NCBI GenBank assembly: GCA_015069525.1
Contig: SVIK01000015.1
Span: 1 to 18,501 of the forward strand
DNA length: 18,501 nucleotides
Reading direction: 5' to 3'
From: Clostridiales bacterium
GTDB taxonomy: Bacteria; Bacillota; Clostridia; Christensenellales; Borkfalkiaceae
The notes beneath the pieces were generated by a model. It did not search any database, was not told the origin of the DNA, and saw nothing but the letters and a program-made list of their open reading frames with translations. Every line of letters begins with the position of its first letter. Within the stretch, counting starts at the first letter, position 1. This document shows positions 1 to 8,208 of the stretch, in pieces. Both the position numbers and the translations under genes were made by a program.

Positions 1-1917
1 GAGGAAATCTCTTTTAACGAGCTGATTATCAAATTTGGGGAACTCCCTGCAACGGCGGAGGCGCAAATTTATATCGACGGCTACACGTGGGAAGCGCGCT
101 TTATCGACGGCAATAGGTTGTATTCCTACAACGGCACGATGCCCAGCGTATACTCCTTCAACGATTACAGCGCATTTTTAGATACGCTCTCTACGGCAAA
201 CCCCACGGTATTTAACGGCGAATCGTTTACCATCGACATGGCAGACCCCAACGCAGGTAGCATTTGGTCCAGCCTTCTCCCCATTTTCGGGATTGTGCTT
301 ATCGGCATTTTGTTCTTCGCGTTGATGCGCGGTGCGACGAGCGGTGCAAACAACGCTATGAGCATGAGCAAGAGCAAAACGCACGTACAAGCCAACGTAC
401 GCACTCGTTTTTCGGACGTAGCAGGTGCGGAAGAGGAAAAAGAAGAGCTTGCCGAAGTCGTAGAATTTTTGAAGAGCCCGAAGAAATTTTCCACGCTTGG
501 TGCGCGTATCCCCGCAGGCGTGCTTCTTGTCGGCCCTCCGGGCACGGGTAAAACGCTGTTTGCAAAAGCGGTAGCGGGAGAAGCGGGCGTACCCTTCTTC
601 TCGGTGTCCGGTTCGGACTTTGTAGAAATGTACGTCGGTGTGGGCGCGAAGCGCGTACGCGACTTATTCGATATGGCGAAGAAGAGCCAGCCTTGTATTA
701 TCTTTATCGACGAAATCGACGCCGTAGGCCGTCGCCGTGGCGCAGGTCTTGGCGGTGGACACGACGAAAGAGAACAAACGCTCAACCAAATCCTCGTACA
801 AATGGACGGGTTTGAGAGCAACGAGGGCATCATCATTATGGCGGCGACCAACCGCGCGGACATTCTCGACCCTGCCCTGCTTCGTCCTGGCCGATTCGAC
901 AGACAAATCAACGTAAACCTTCCCGACGTAAAGGGACGTGAACAAATTTTGAAAGTGCACGCAAGAAACAAGCCCATGGCACCCGACGTCAATTTCAAAA
1001 CGATAGCCCGCATCACGGCAGGCTTTTCGGGCGCAGAGCTTGCCAACCTCTTAAACGAAGCGGCTATTTTGACGGCGCGCGCAGGCAAGCACATGATTGG
1101 CAACCTCGAATTATACGACGGCATCAACAAAGTGCTTATGGGCCCGCAAAAGAAGAGCCGTGTCGTCACCGAATCGGACAAACGCTGTACAGCGTATCAC
1201 GAATCGGGGCACGCCGTCTTGGCATGTCTTTGTAAGCATTGCAACCCCGTCCACGAGGTATCGATTATTCCCCGCGGTAGAGCGGCAGGCTACACGATGA
1301 CGCGTCCCGAAACGGACGATAACGACGTATCGTATAACAAACTTATCGATAATATTTGTATGTCGCTCGGTGGAAGAGTCGCAGAAGAACTCGTTATCCA
1401 AGACGTGACTACGGGCGCGAGTGCGGATTTGCAACACGTATCCGAATTGGCGCGTAGAATGGTCACCCAATGGGGTATGAGCGACAAACTTGGGCTCGTT
1501 GCGTACGATTCCGACCAACCCGTGTTTATGGGTATGGAATACGGTCATCAAGGTAGAGGCGGATATTCGCAAGAAACGGCGGCGACGATTGACGCAGAAA
1601 TTAGAAGATTGATTACGGAAGCGCACACGCGTGCCACCAAGCTCCTCAAAGAAAACCGTGCGATTATGGATAACATGTCCCGCGTACTCGTGGAAAAGGA
1701 AACCATTTACACGGAAGAGGTGAAAATGCTTATGCAAGGGGCGGATTGGAAGGAAGTTATCGCCTTTATGGAAGCGCGCGAGGGCACGCACGAAAGCAAT
1801 CCTTTCGCCTCCGCAGGCACTACCTCCGCCGAACATCTCGTACAAGAACAACCGACGGAAAAAACGGAAACGACGGAAAAGCCCGTCAATTCTTCCAACG
1901 AAGACAATCAAGAATAA
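1..1917 (+). CDS. ftsH: ATP-dependent zinc metalloprotease FtsH (5' end outside window)
   Basis: Membrane-anchored AAA+ protease that extracts and degrades membrane and short-lived cytosolic proteins. The frame is open back to base 1 with no credible start or ribosome site inside the window, so the true start and first membrane helix lie upstream; TTG/ATG codons near 118 are internal. Visible order: extracytoplasmic domain (bases 1-260), second membrane helix (about 265-330), AAA+ module with Walker A GPPGTGKT (532-555), Walker B IIFIDEID, second region of homology ending RPGRFDRQ, then the M41 peptidase with HESGH zinc site (1198-1212) and a downstream Asp in TGASADLQ. The C-terminal tail is Thr/Glu-rich low complexity. 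Family motifs are all intact, so function is secure. It is followed by a hairpin and then a ParB-like gene. The gene lies on the lagging strand if the origin is at about 9.1 kb. Confidence 0.97.
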   Translation, partial: EEISFNELIIKFGELPATAEAQIYIDGYTWEARFIDGNRLYSYNGTMPSVYSFNDYSAFLDTLSTANPTVFNGESFTIDMADPNAGSIWSSLLPIFGIVLIGILFFALMRGATSGANNAMSMSKSKTHVQANVRTRFSDVAGAEEEKEELAEVVEFLKSPKKFSTLGARIPAGVLLVGPPGTGKTLFAKAVAGEAGVPFFSVSGSDFVEMYVGVGAKRVRDLFDMAKKSQPCIIFIDEIDAVGRRRGAGLGGGHDEREQTLNQILVQMDGFESNEGIIIMAATNRADILDPALLRPGRFDRQINVNLPDVKGREQILKVHARNKPMAPDVNFKTIARITAGFSGAELANLLNEAAILTARAGKHMIGNLELYDGINKVLMGPQKKSRVVTESDKRCTAYHESGHAVLACLCKHCNPVHEVSIIPRGRAAGYTMTRPETDDNDVSYNKLIDNICMSLGGRVAEELVIQDVTTGASADLQHVSELARRMVTQWGMSDKLGLVAYDSDQPVFMGMEYGHQGRGGYSQETAATIDAEIRRLITEAHTRATKLLKENRAIMDNMSRVLVEKETIYTEEVKMLMQGADWKEVIAFMEAREGTHESNPFASAGTTSAEHLVQEQPTEKTETTEKPVNSSNEDNQE

Positions 1918-1926
1918 CGCTATTTA

Positions 1927-1950
1927 ACGGAGCTGTCCCATCAGCTCCGT
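1927..1950 (+). terminator. Hairpin after ftsH, probable weak terminator
   Basis: Perfect 9-bp stem (ACGGAGCTG at 1927-1935 pairs with CAGCTCCGT at 1942-1950) with a 6-nt loop, 9 bases after the ftsH stop. The following TTTACT is a poor U-tract, so termination may be partial and the ParB-like gene could be reached by read-through; I see no clear promoter between the two. Confidence 0.6.
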
Positions 1951-1974
1951 TTACTCACGAAAAGGAAATACGCT

Positions 1975-2814
1975 ATGAGAAAAGCCAAATCGAAAAAATC
2001 GTTAGACGTACGCTATGAAACGCGCACCGTTCCACTTTCGCTAATCGACGTGGAAACGGACATAAATGCGTGGGATAAAAAGGAATTAAAGACGCGTACC
2101 GCATACTTTCTTCTCAACGGTTTGCCCACCTTTGCCGTCAACGAAACGGCAAACGGCAGATTCCGCCTGCTCGCCTCGGATAAAGATTTCTATTCGGCAA
2201 AGCTTTCAGGCGCAACGACGGTAGACGTCCGCGTGTATTCCTTTACGGAAAAGAACGCTGAAATTTTTTCGCTTATCGAACGGTTAAAGAGCGAGAATTT
2301 ACCCGCTTTGGAAGAAGCGTATCTTATGAAACGGCTCACCGCCGATTGTAATTTGACGCAAGACGACGTAGCCTCGCTCGTCGGGGTATCCCGTCCCGCC
2401 GTTGCCAACACCCTCCGTCTTTTAACGCTCGCACCCGAAGTCTTGGGCTTAATAGAAAGCGGAAAGCTGTCGGCAGGGCACGCGCGTGCGCTCGTCCGCG
2501 TACCGCAAGAAAAGCAATTCTCGTTTGCGGAAGAGGCGATAAAGCGAGAATATTCCGTACGGGAAATGGAGCGTGCCGTCAAAGCGTTCCTCACCCCGCC
2601 TGAAATCTTACAGCAAGAGAACCAAGCGAAAAATTCCGCGAAAAACGCGCAATTAAAAGCGTTTGTAGAGCGTATGCGCGGTGTGTTCCGCACCAAGGTA
2701 TCTTTGCTTGGAAACGAGAAAAAGGGGAGAATTTACATCGATTATTACTCCCCCGAGGACTTGTACCGTTTTGAGGAATTCCTCGACATGATTGAGAGCT
2801 TTGACAGGGATTAA
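1975..2814 (+). CDS. ParB/Noc-family DNA-binding protein with degenerate nucleotide-binding region
   Basis: A 279-residue protein. Residues 17-90 align by pattern to the ParB N-terminal domain. Residues 107-150 hold the typical ParB helix-turn-helix (NLTQDDVASLVGVSRPAVAN), followed by LRLLTLAPEVLGLIESGKLS and AGHARALVRVP, the hallmark central region of Spo0J/Noc. The C-terminal 60 residues would be the dimerisation part. In canonical ParB the CTP-binding boxes are GERRxRA and ENxQR; here the first reads ASDKDFYSA (residues 67-75) and the second reads IERLKSENL (101-109), so both key Arg and Asn positions are lost. The ATG at 1975 has an AAGGAAA site 7 bases upstream. It lies about 6 kb from the putative origin. 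It may be a ParB-derived DNA-binding protein acting without the CTP clamp. I saw no obvious parS palindrome in the window, and no ParA partner is adjacent. Confidence 0.8.
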   Translation: MRKAKSKKSLDVRYETRTVPLSLIDVETDINAWDKKELKTRTAYFLLNGLPTFAVNETANGRFRLLASDKDFYSAKLSGATTVDVRVYSFTEKNAEIFSLIERLKSENLPALEEAYLMKRLTADCNLTQDDVASLVGVSRPAVANTLRLLTLAPEVLGLIESGKLSAGHARALVRVPQEKQFSFAEEAIKREYSVREMERAVKAFLTPPEILQQENQAKNSAKNAQLKAFVERMRGVFRTKVSLLGNEKKGRIYIDYYSPEDLYRFEEFLDMIESFDRD

Positions 2815-2900
2815 CGTTTTAGCGTAAACCCTTACAAACCGCGCAAAACGCGCCTAACCACGCAAACGTGGCAATTTATCGGCGCAAGAATAGGGATTTT

Positions 2901-3833
2901 ATGAGCCAAGAAGAAATAAAGCAAAAGGAATACCCCTCGCCGACAAAGGAAAGTGGGGAAGAAATAAAACGCACCAAACGGGGCGTTCTTTTTCTTGTGC
3001 TTTCCGCCTTCTTCTTTGCGCTTATGGGCTTATTCGTCCGCCTTTCGGGGGATTTGCCCACCTTCCAAAAATGTTTCTTCCGCAATGCAATAGCGATGAT
3101 AGTTGCCTTTATCATCCTTTGTAAAAACCGTTCCTTTCGTATTAAAAAAGGGAGCTTACCCGCGCTTTTTGCCCGTTCTATCGCGGGCACGGTAGGGATA
3201 GTGTGTAATTTTTACGCTATCGACCATTTACCCGTATCGGACGCGTCTATTTTAAACAAACTCTCCCCTTTCTTTTCCGTCATTTTCTCCGCAATCATCT
3301 TGCGCGAAAGGGCGAATTGGAAAGATTGGTTATTCGTTGGCGTAGCCTTTTTCGGGGCTCTTTTCGTCGTCAAACCCAGCTTTGCCTCCACCACCGCTTT
3401 CCCCGCGTTTATCGGCGTGCTTGGCGGGTTAGGCGCAGGGCTTGCGTATACGTTCGTGCGCTATCTTGGCGGAAGGGGAGTGCCCGCCTCTATGATAGTG
3501 TTCTTTTTCTCCACCTTTTCCTGCCTTTCCGTCCTCCCGATGACGATACTCTCTTTTACGCCCATGACGTTTATGCAGGTACTTTTCCTGCTCCTTGCAG
3601 GGCTTTGTGCAAGCTGTGCGCAGTTTTCTATCACGAAAGCTTATTCCTACGCCCCCGCAAAAGAAATCTCTGTGTACGATTATTCGCAAGTGCTCTTTTC
3701 CGCCCTGCTTGGGCTCATCTTCCTTGCCGAGCTTCCCGACCTTTTAAGCTTTATCGGGTATATCATTATCATCGGCTCGGCTGTGGCAAAATATCTGCTT
3801 TCCTATAAAAAGCATAAGGCAGGTACGCGTTAA
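2901..3833 (+). CDS. EamA/DMT-family membrane transporter
   Basis: Predicted 10-helix transporter of the drug/metabolite transporter superfamily, made of two EamA repeats. A charged 25-residue cytosolic N-terminus is followed by alternating hydrophobic helices. FFALMGLFVRLSG in the first helix and FYAIDHLPVSDASILNKLSPFF in the first repeat are typical EamA features; the last helix ends with SYKKHKAGTR on the cytosolic side. An in-frame GTG at 2868 would lengthen it by 11 residues but has no ribosome site, whereas the ATG at 2901 has AGGG five bases upstream. Substrate cannot be told from sequence; EamA proteins export amino acids, nucleosides or cofactors among others. It is 86 bases from the ParB-like gene and ends at a strong terminator. 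Confidence 0.9.
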   Translation: MSQEEIKQKEYPSPTKESGEEIKRTKRGVLFLVLSAFFFALMGLFVRLSGDLPTFQKCFFRNAIAMIVAFIILCKNRSFRIKKGSLPALFARSIAGTVGIVCNFYAIDHLPVSDASILNKLSPFFSVIFSAIILRERANWKDWLFVGVAFFGALFVVKPSFASTTAFPAFIGVLGGLGAGLAYTFVRYLGGRGVPASMIVFFFSTFSCLSVLPMTILSFTPMTFMQVLFLLLAGLCASCAQFSITKAYSYAPAKEISVYDYSQVLFSALLGLIFLAELPDLLSFIGYIIIIGSAVAKYLLSYKKHKAGTR

Positions 3834-3862
3834 AAACAAAACAACCCACCCATGTATGCGTT

Positions 3863-3910
3863 GAAAAACAGGGAAAACGGCAGGTTTTTCCTGTTTTCTT
3901 TTTTTTATAA
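3863..3910 (+). terminator. Rho-independent terminator after the EamA transporter
   Basis: AAAACAGG (3865-3872) pairs with CCTGTTTT (3890-3897) and the stem continues inward through AAAA/TTTT to about 13 bp, with a CGGCAGG loop and a long T-run (about 3899-3906). It separates the transporter from the holB promoter. Confidence 0.85.
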
Positions 3911-3914
3911 CCAC

Positions 3915-3953
3915 TTGATTATTTGCCCATGTTGTGTTATAATAGTGTATAAT
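3915..3953 (+). promoter_or_regulatory. SigA-type promoter of holB-ricT
   Basis: TTGATT (3915-3920), 17-bp spacer, TATAAT (3938-3943) preceded by an extended-10 TG. A second TATAAT (3948-3953) sits 10 bases further on and could give an alternative start. The mRNA would begin about 25-35 bases before the holB ATG and include its AAGGAG site. Confidence 0.8.
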
Positions 3954-3977
3954 GCGGGAAAAGGAGCAAAAATCGCT

Positions 3978-4973
3978 ATGCAAACGCTTATCAAAAACAC
4001 ACAAGCGTATCGCCTTTTGAAAGCGGAAGCGCAAAAAGGTCGGCTTTCGCACGCGTATTTGCTTCTTCTCGACGACAAAAGAAACTTAAAAAGCGCCTTG
4101 AAAACGTTTGCAAAAATTCTCTTTGCTTGCGACGATACGCCAAGAGGCGCGCGCATTGCAGAGCGTATTGAAAAGGAAACGTTTACCGATTGTCTGTTTT
4201 TCCCAAGCGCGGATAAAAAGTTCACGGTAGAAGACGCCGAACGGTTGACGGAGGAATGCATGCTCCGCCCCATCGAGGGGGATTTAAAGGTGTTTATCAT
4301 CTCCGATTTTGCCGACGCAAACGTCCCCTCGCAAAACAAGCTGTTAAAGCTTTTGGAAGAACCGCCCGAAGGGGTTATCTTCCTTTTGGGCGCAACCACC
4401 GCTTTCCCCGTTTTGTCCACCGTACTCTCCCGCGTTTCCAAGCTGGAAATTCCGCCCTTTACCGAAAGGGAAGTGCAGGACGCGCTCAAACGCATTTATA
4501 CCGATTCCCCGTACACGGATAGGGACTTCTCTCTGTGCGCCGTAGCGGGCGGAGGGAGCGTTGGCGAAGCGCAAAATACCTTGGAAGACGGAGATTATCG
4601 CGCGCTCGTAGACGAGGCGTTCGCCCTGCTCTTATCGGAAAAATCGGCGTTGCCCATGCTCATTAAAAAAACGGGCGAGACGAAACGCAAAAAGGAGCTT
4701 TTGCATTTGCTCCGCGTGATTTTCCGTGACGCGCTCTTACAAAAAAGCGACGCCTTTAACGATAGCCATACGCTACTCGTCGTAGAAAAGGAGCGCTTGC
4801 AAAAGGTTGCCCATCGTTTTACGGCAAGCACCTTGCTCTTTGCGCAAAACGAGCTTTCGAAAGCGGAACTGCAAACCTTCTTCAACGCTACGTTCCCGCA
4901 ATGTTTAGAACTGTTGATTGCAAAAATACTAGAAAAAGACGCCGAAAACCGTGCTTTTAGCGCACTCGGTTAA
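3978..4973 (+). CDS. holB: DNA polymerase III clamp-loader subunit delta' (HolB-like)
   Basis: A 331-residue clamp-loader AAA+ protein that helps open and load the DnaN ring. Recognisable parts are the RLSHAYLL start of the AAA+ fold, KVFIISDFADANVPSQNKLLKLLEEPPEG at residues 104-132 (the sensor/linker region typical of delta' and DnaX), and VLSTVLSRVSKLEI around 146-158, corresponding to the SRC arginine-finger motif but with Val instead of Cys. The zinc-binding Cys module normally found after the first helices (C-x8-C-x2-C-x2-C) is missing: only C51 and C72 occur there. Delta' normally lacks a functional Walker A, as here. The start at 3978 has AAGGAG 11 bases upstream; an upstream in-frame ATG (3852) is rejected because it precedes the terminator and promoter. 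The holB-ricT order is conserved in Bacillota. Confidence 0.88.
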   Translation: MQTLIKNTQAYRLLKAEAQKGRLSHAYLLLLDDKRNLKSALKTFAKILFACDDTPRGARIAERIEKETFTDCLFFPSADKKFTVEDAERLTEECMLRPIEGDLKVFIISDFADANVPSQNKLLKLLEEPPEGVIFLLGATTAFPVLSTVLSRVSKLEIPPFTEREVQDALKRIYTDSPYTDRDFSLCAVAGGGSVGEAQNTLEDGDYRALVDEAFALLLSEKSALPMLIKKTGETKRKKELLHLLRVIFRDALLQKSDAFNDSHTLLVVEKERLQKVAHRFTASTLLFAQNELSKAELQTFFNATFPQCLELLIAKILEKDAENRAFSALG

Positions 4974-4992
4974 ACGGCGAAAAGGAAAATAT

Positions 4993-5871
4993 ATGACAAA
5001 AGTTGTAGGTATCAAATTCAAAAACGGGGGCAAGCTTTATTACTTTACCCCCAAGACGGGCGAGGTTTACCAAAGAAATATGCCCGTTATCGTAGAAACT
5101 TCCCGTGGCGTAGAATACGCTTGGGTGGCGCATCCCGAAAGGGAAATCGAGGATAGCGAAATCGTATCCCCTCTCAAACCCATCTTACGCATCGCTACGC
5201 AAAAGGACACGGAAAAGTATCAAGAATACGAGGCGAAAAAACCGGAAGCTATCCGCATTTGCAAAGAAAAAATCTTAGCAAGAGAACTTGAAATGAAGCT
5301 CGTGGATTGCGAGTTTTCTTTCGACAGCGGAAAACTCACGTTTTTCTTCACTTCGGAAAGCAGGGTAGATTTTAGGGAACTTGTAAAAGACCTTGCTTCT
5401 GCCTTCCACACCCGTATTGATTTGCGCCAAGTAGGTATCCGTGACGAAACGAAATACCTTGGCGGTATCGCACCTTGCGGAAGAGTGTGCTGTTGCGCAG
5501 GCAACATGCCCGAATTTAAGAAGGTGAGCGTAAAAATGGCGAAAGCGCAAAACCTTTCCCTCAACCCTAGCAAAATCAGCGGTCTTTGCGGACGGCTTAT
5601 GTGTTGTTTAGGCTACGAAGTCGATTACTACGTAGAAGCGGGGAAACAGCTTCCCAAAGTAGGTGCGGAGGTAGGCACGCCCGAGGGCAAAGCCATCGTG
5701 GCGTCGTTAAACATGCTGAAAATGGAAGTACGCGTGAAAATAGACGACAAAAACGGCGGTTGGATATATAAAGATTACCCCGCAAGCGAGCTTCGCTTTA
5801 AAAAGCCTTGTCAACAATGCCAAAACGCACAAACACAAGGCGACGACGAGGAAGATATCGCAGAGGACTAA
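4993..5871 (+). CDS. ricT: PSP1-domain protein RicT (YaaT)
   Basis: A 292-residue homologue of RicT, part of the RicA-RicF-RicT (Y-complex) that carries Fe-S clusters and promotes RNase Y-dependent RNA maturation in Bacillus subtilis. The PSP1 domain spans about residues 60-145. Two Cys clusters are diagnostic: GGIAPCGRVCCC (C162, C166-168) and SGLCGRLMCCLGYE (C199, C204, C205); a further CQQCQ near the C-terminus precedes an acidic tail. The ATG at 4993 has AAAGGAAAA directly upstream; an earlier in-frame ATG inside the holB end lacks this. It starts 19 bases after holB and shares its promoter. RicA and RicF are not in the window. No hairpin terminator is evident before the next promoter. 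Confidence 0.93.
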   Translation: MTKVVGIKFKNGGKLYYFTPKTGEVYQRNMPVIVETSRGVEYAWVAHPEREIEDSEIVSPLKPILRIATQKDTEKYQEYEAKKPEAIRICKEKILARELEMKLVDCEFSFDSGKLTFFFTSESRVDFRELVKDLASAFHTRIDLRQVGIRDETKYLGGIAPCGRVCCCAGNMPEFKKVSVKMAKAQNLSLNPSKISGLCGRLMCCLGYEVDYYVEAGKQLPKVGAEVGTPEGKAIVASLNMLKMEVRVKIDDKNGGWIYKDYPASELRFKKPCQQCQNAQTQGDDEEDIAED

Positions 5872-5921
5872 AAAACCCGCTTCTTTTCACTATTTGCGCG
5901 TAAATAACATTATTTTTATGA

Positions 5922-5959
5922 CAAAAGTGCTTTACTTTTACACTTTTGGGTGTTATAAT
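5922..5959 (+). promoter_or_regulatory. Promoter with overlapping inverted repeat, upstream of the Wzz/tyrosine-kinase pair
   Basis: TTTACT (5931-5936), 17-bp spacer, TATAAT (5954-5959) with extended-10 TG. An 8-bp inverted repeat CAAAAGTG (5922-5929) / CACTTTTG (5941-5948) brackets the -35 hexamer, as a repressor or activator operator would. The promoter is clear; the operator role is inference. Confidence 0.7.
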
Positions 5960-6014
5960 AATACTGTTATTTAAGCAAATGAACAAATATTAAACATTTT
6001 AGACGAGGTTGGCA

Positions 6015-7307
6015 ATGGAGGAATACAAACAAAAGCAAAACGAAGTCAGCGTTATGGAAATCATCCGCCTTTTATTTAGAAAGATAAAATGGCTGATTCT
6101 CGCTGTAATTTTAGGTGCCGTACTCGGCGGATGTTTCGGCTATTTCCGTACGACGGACGTAAAGGTATACGGCACGGAAATGCAATTTTACATCAACCCG
6201 AGCAAAGACAAAGATTCTTCCGTAAATTCGGATAGCCAATACGGCGTATACGGTGCATACGGTAAAAACGTTTTGAACAACATGGTCGAGTTGCTCTCAT
6301 CCCAAGCGTTCGCGGAAAGATTGCTCTTAGACGACGACGGCTTGCCTACGGACGAAAGATTATCGGCGATTAAAGACGAAACGTTGACTACGCGCGTTAA
6401 CGACGCACGTGACGCTATTAAAGCGTATAACGATTCTTTTACGCAAATGAAAGAAGTGCTTTCCTCTCTCACGAAAGCCAACGACGATTATTCGAAAGCG
6501 GAAGTCGAGCTTGAATTGATGTGGGCAGACGCAACGCTTTTGAACCCGTCGATTGGGGAAAAGCCGACGAAAAACCCCGATATCAGCAATACGAATCTTA
6601 AAAACGATATTAACGAAGCTATTGATAACGTAAGTGCTTTAAACGTAGAATGTCTTAGATTGCAAAGACGGTACGACGCGTTGAATAAAAGCACACAGAG
6701 CTTAGAAGACGACGTAGACACGAAAAAAGAGCTTGCCCTTGAAAGATGGCGTGAAAAAGACGGCACGTACGCAGGCAAATTGAGCGCTGTCGTTAGAGGC
6801 GTTTCCTATTCCTACTACGACGAGAAAGCGGACGTAGAAGCGGACGACTTGGCAAGAAGCTTTATCTACGTAAGAATTTCTGTGACGGAAGATTACGATT
6901 ACGCTTGCTGGCTCCGTACCGAGCTTATTAAAAAAGTTCCCGAATATATCGAAGAAAAAATGCCCGTACCCTCTGGTTATAACGGAACGAACTGTATCCG
7001 TATCACGCGTACGGATAACGTATACAGAACGAACTCTGACATAGCAAAACCCACGGCTGTTAAAAACGCCTTGCTTTTCGGTGCAGCGTTCTTTGTAATC
7101 GCTTGTATTATCGTTATCTTCGTAGACCGTTCGGATAAGCGTTTGCGCAATATCGAGCAAATCACCGATATCTTCAACGTACCCGTCTTGGGGGTAATTC
7201 CTACGTTTAAGGAATCCGAAAGGGCAAAAGCGCCTTCCCCTACGGCGGAAAATATCACAGAAAAAGTAGAAGATAAAAAGGCCGAAGAAACGGAGGTGCA
7301 AGAATGA
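6015..7307 (+). CDS. Wzz/CapA-type polysaccharide chain-length determinant, kinase activator
   Basis: A 430-residue polysaccharide co-polymerase family protein that sets extracellular polysaccharide chain length and, in Gram-positives, activates the partner tyrosine kinase. Two membrane helices flank a large external region: helix 1 at about residues 26-44 (WLILAVILGAVLGGCFGYF) and helix 2 at about 351-371, followed by the conserved RLRNIEQITDIFNVPVLGVIP segment that contacts the kinase. The middle (about 80-260) is charged and helical, probably coiled coil. ATG at 6015 is chosen over TTG at 6009 because GAGG lies six bases upstream of it. The stop overlaps the next start (ATGA), so the two are translationally coupled. 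No glycosyltransferases or polymerase genes are adjacent, so its sugar pathway is unknown. Confidence 0.87.
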   Translation: MEEYKQKQNEVSVMEIIRLLFRKIKWLILAVILGAVLGGCFGYFRTTDVKVYGTEMQFYINPSKDKDSSVNSDSQYGVYGAYGKNVLNNMVELLSSQAFAERLLLDDDGLPTDERLSAIKDETLTTRVNDARDAIKAYNDSFTQMKEVLSSLTKANDDYSKAEVELELMWADATLLNPSIGEKPTKNPDISNTNLKNDINEAIDNVSALNVECLRLQRRYDALNKSTQSLEDDVDTKKELALERWREKDGTYAGKLSAVVRGVSYSYYDEKADVEADDLARSFIYVRISVTEDYDYACWLRTELIKKVPEYIEEKMPVPSGYNGTNCIRITRTDNVYRTNSDIAKPTAVKNALLFGAAFFVIACIIVIFVDRSDKRLRNIEQITDIFNVPVLGVIPTFKESERAKAPSPTAENITEKVEDKKAEETEVQE

Positions 7308-8110
7308 GTATTTTCAACAGAAGCGATTATAAAATTCGCAAAAGATTAAAAAACAGCAACTCCAACCGAATCGAATATCTCCTTTCCGATAACGTATCCT
7401 TTGACGTATTGGAATCGTTTAGAAACTTTAAATCTTCGTTGACCGTATCTATTCCCAAAAAGCAATCGGGCGAAGGCACGGTTATCGTAATGACGTCCGC
7501 TTGTCCCGAAGACGGTAAGACGACGGTTGCGGTAAACCTTGCGATGACCTTTGCTTTTTCGGATGCAAAAGTGCTTTTGGTAGACGCGGATATCCGTAAG
7601 GGTAGAATTGCAAGATTTTTCCGTAGAAAATCTGCGCCCGGGCTTGCCGATTATCTCTCCGGTCAAATTTCCTTGGAGGACGCTATCCACCAATACAAGG
7701 AAAACGAAAACTTGTCCTACCTTACCTGCGGTACGCACGCTCCCCGTCCTTTCGAGCTTTTGGAAAGCGAGCAAATGACAAAGTTTATCGAAGAAGTAAA
7801 AACCCGTTTCGATTATATCATCATTGATACGCCTCCGCTTTTGGTTGTATCGGACGCAATCGCGCTCGCTACGCAAGCAGACGGAACGGTGCTCGTCACC
7901 CGTTATGAAATGTCGTACGTTAGCGATATTGCCAAGACGATGGAAAAGCTCAACTTTGCGAAAGCAAACGTTTTGGGCGTCGTAGTAAACGACTATACGG
8001 CAAACGAGAAAACGTATTACCACTCGGATAAATACAGATATAAGTATTATTCTTATGCGTATTCTTCCGAAAGTGATAAAGACGAGAAAGAAAAATCCAA
8101 CAAAGAATAA
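7304..8110 (+). CDS. Bacterial tyrosine (BY) kinase, CpsD/CapB/YwqD type
   Basis: A 268-residue cytosolic P-loop kinase that autophosphorylates on a C-terminal Tyr cluster and controls polysaccharide synthesis with its Wzz partner. Visible: Walker A variant SACPEDGKTT (residues 65-74), Walker A' VLLVDADIRKG (90-100), Walker B DYIIIDTPP (170-178), and eight Tyr between residues 238 and 253 (YYHSDKYRYKYYSYAY), the expected phosphorylation cluster. ESFRNFKSSL near residue 37 matches the usual ELYRxLRTNI oligomerisation motif loosely. GGAGG at 7292-7296 is its ribosome site inside the upstream gene. It ends before a strong terminator and is convergent with rsmG. Substrates beyond itself cannot be inferred here. 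Confidence 0.92.
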   Translation: MSIFNRSDYKIRKRLKNSNSNRIEYLLSDNVSFDVLESFRNFKSSLTVSIPKKQSGEGTVIVMTSACPEDGKTTVAVNLAMTFAFSDAKVLLVDADIRKGRIARFFRRKSAPGLADYLSGQISLEDAIHQYKENENLSYLTCGTHAPRPFELLESEQMTKFIEEVKTRFDYIIIDTPPLLVVSDAIALATQADGTVLVTRYEMSYVSDIAKTMEKLNFAKANVLGVVVNDYTANEKTYYHSDKYRYKYYSYAYSSESDKDEKEKSNKE

Positions 8111-8124
8111 TTTTTTAACCAACC

Positions 8125-8157
8125 AAAAAAGGAACGGAAAATCCGTTCCTTTTTTAT
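8125..8157 (+). terminator. Strong, probably bidirectional terminator
   Basis: A 14-bp perfect stem (AAAAAAGGAACGGA 8125-8138 / TCCGTTCCTTTTTT 8142-8155) with a 3-nt loop. T-run on the + side and A-run on the other give a U-tract in both directions, fitting the convergent kinase gene and rsmG. Confidence 0.92.
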
Positions 8158-8208
8158 TGTAATTTCCTCTTATCAATTTAGAAAAAGCGTATTATCTTTT
8201 TTAGCCAT

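Noticed and set aside
165..1181. Long open frame of 338 codons on the - strand
   Set aside because: It is antisense to ftsH, whose motifs are unmistakable; the protein has no family resemblance and no ribosome site.
3852..3977. Upstream in-frame ATG that would extend HolB by 42 residues
   Set aside because: The extension runs through a terminator hairpin and the promoter, and starts without a ribosome site.
7346..8176. Open frame of 276 codons on the - strand covering the kinase gene
   Set aside because: Shadow of the tyrosine-kinase gene and reads across the strong bidirectional terminator.
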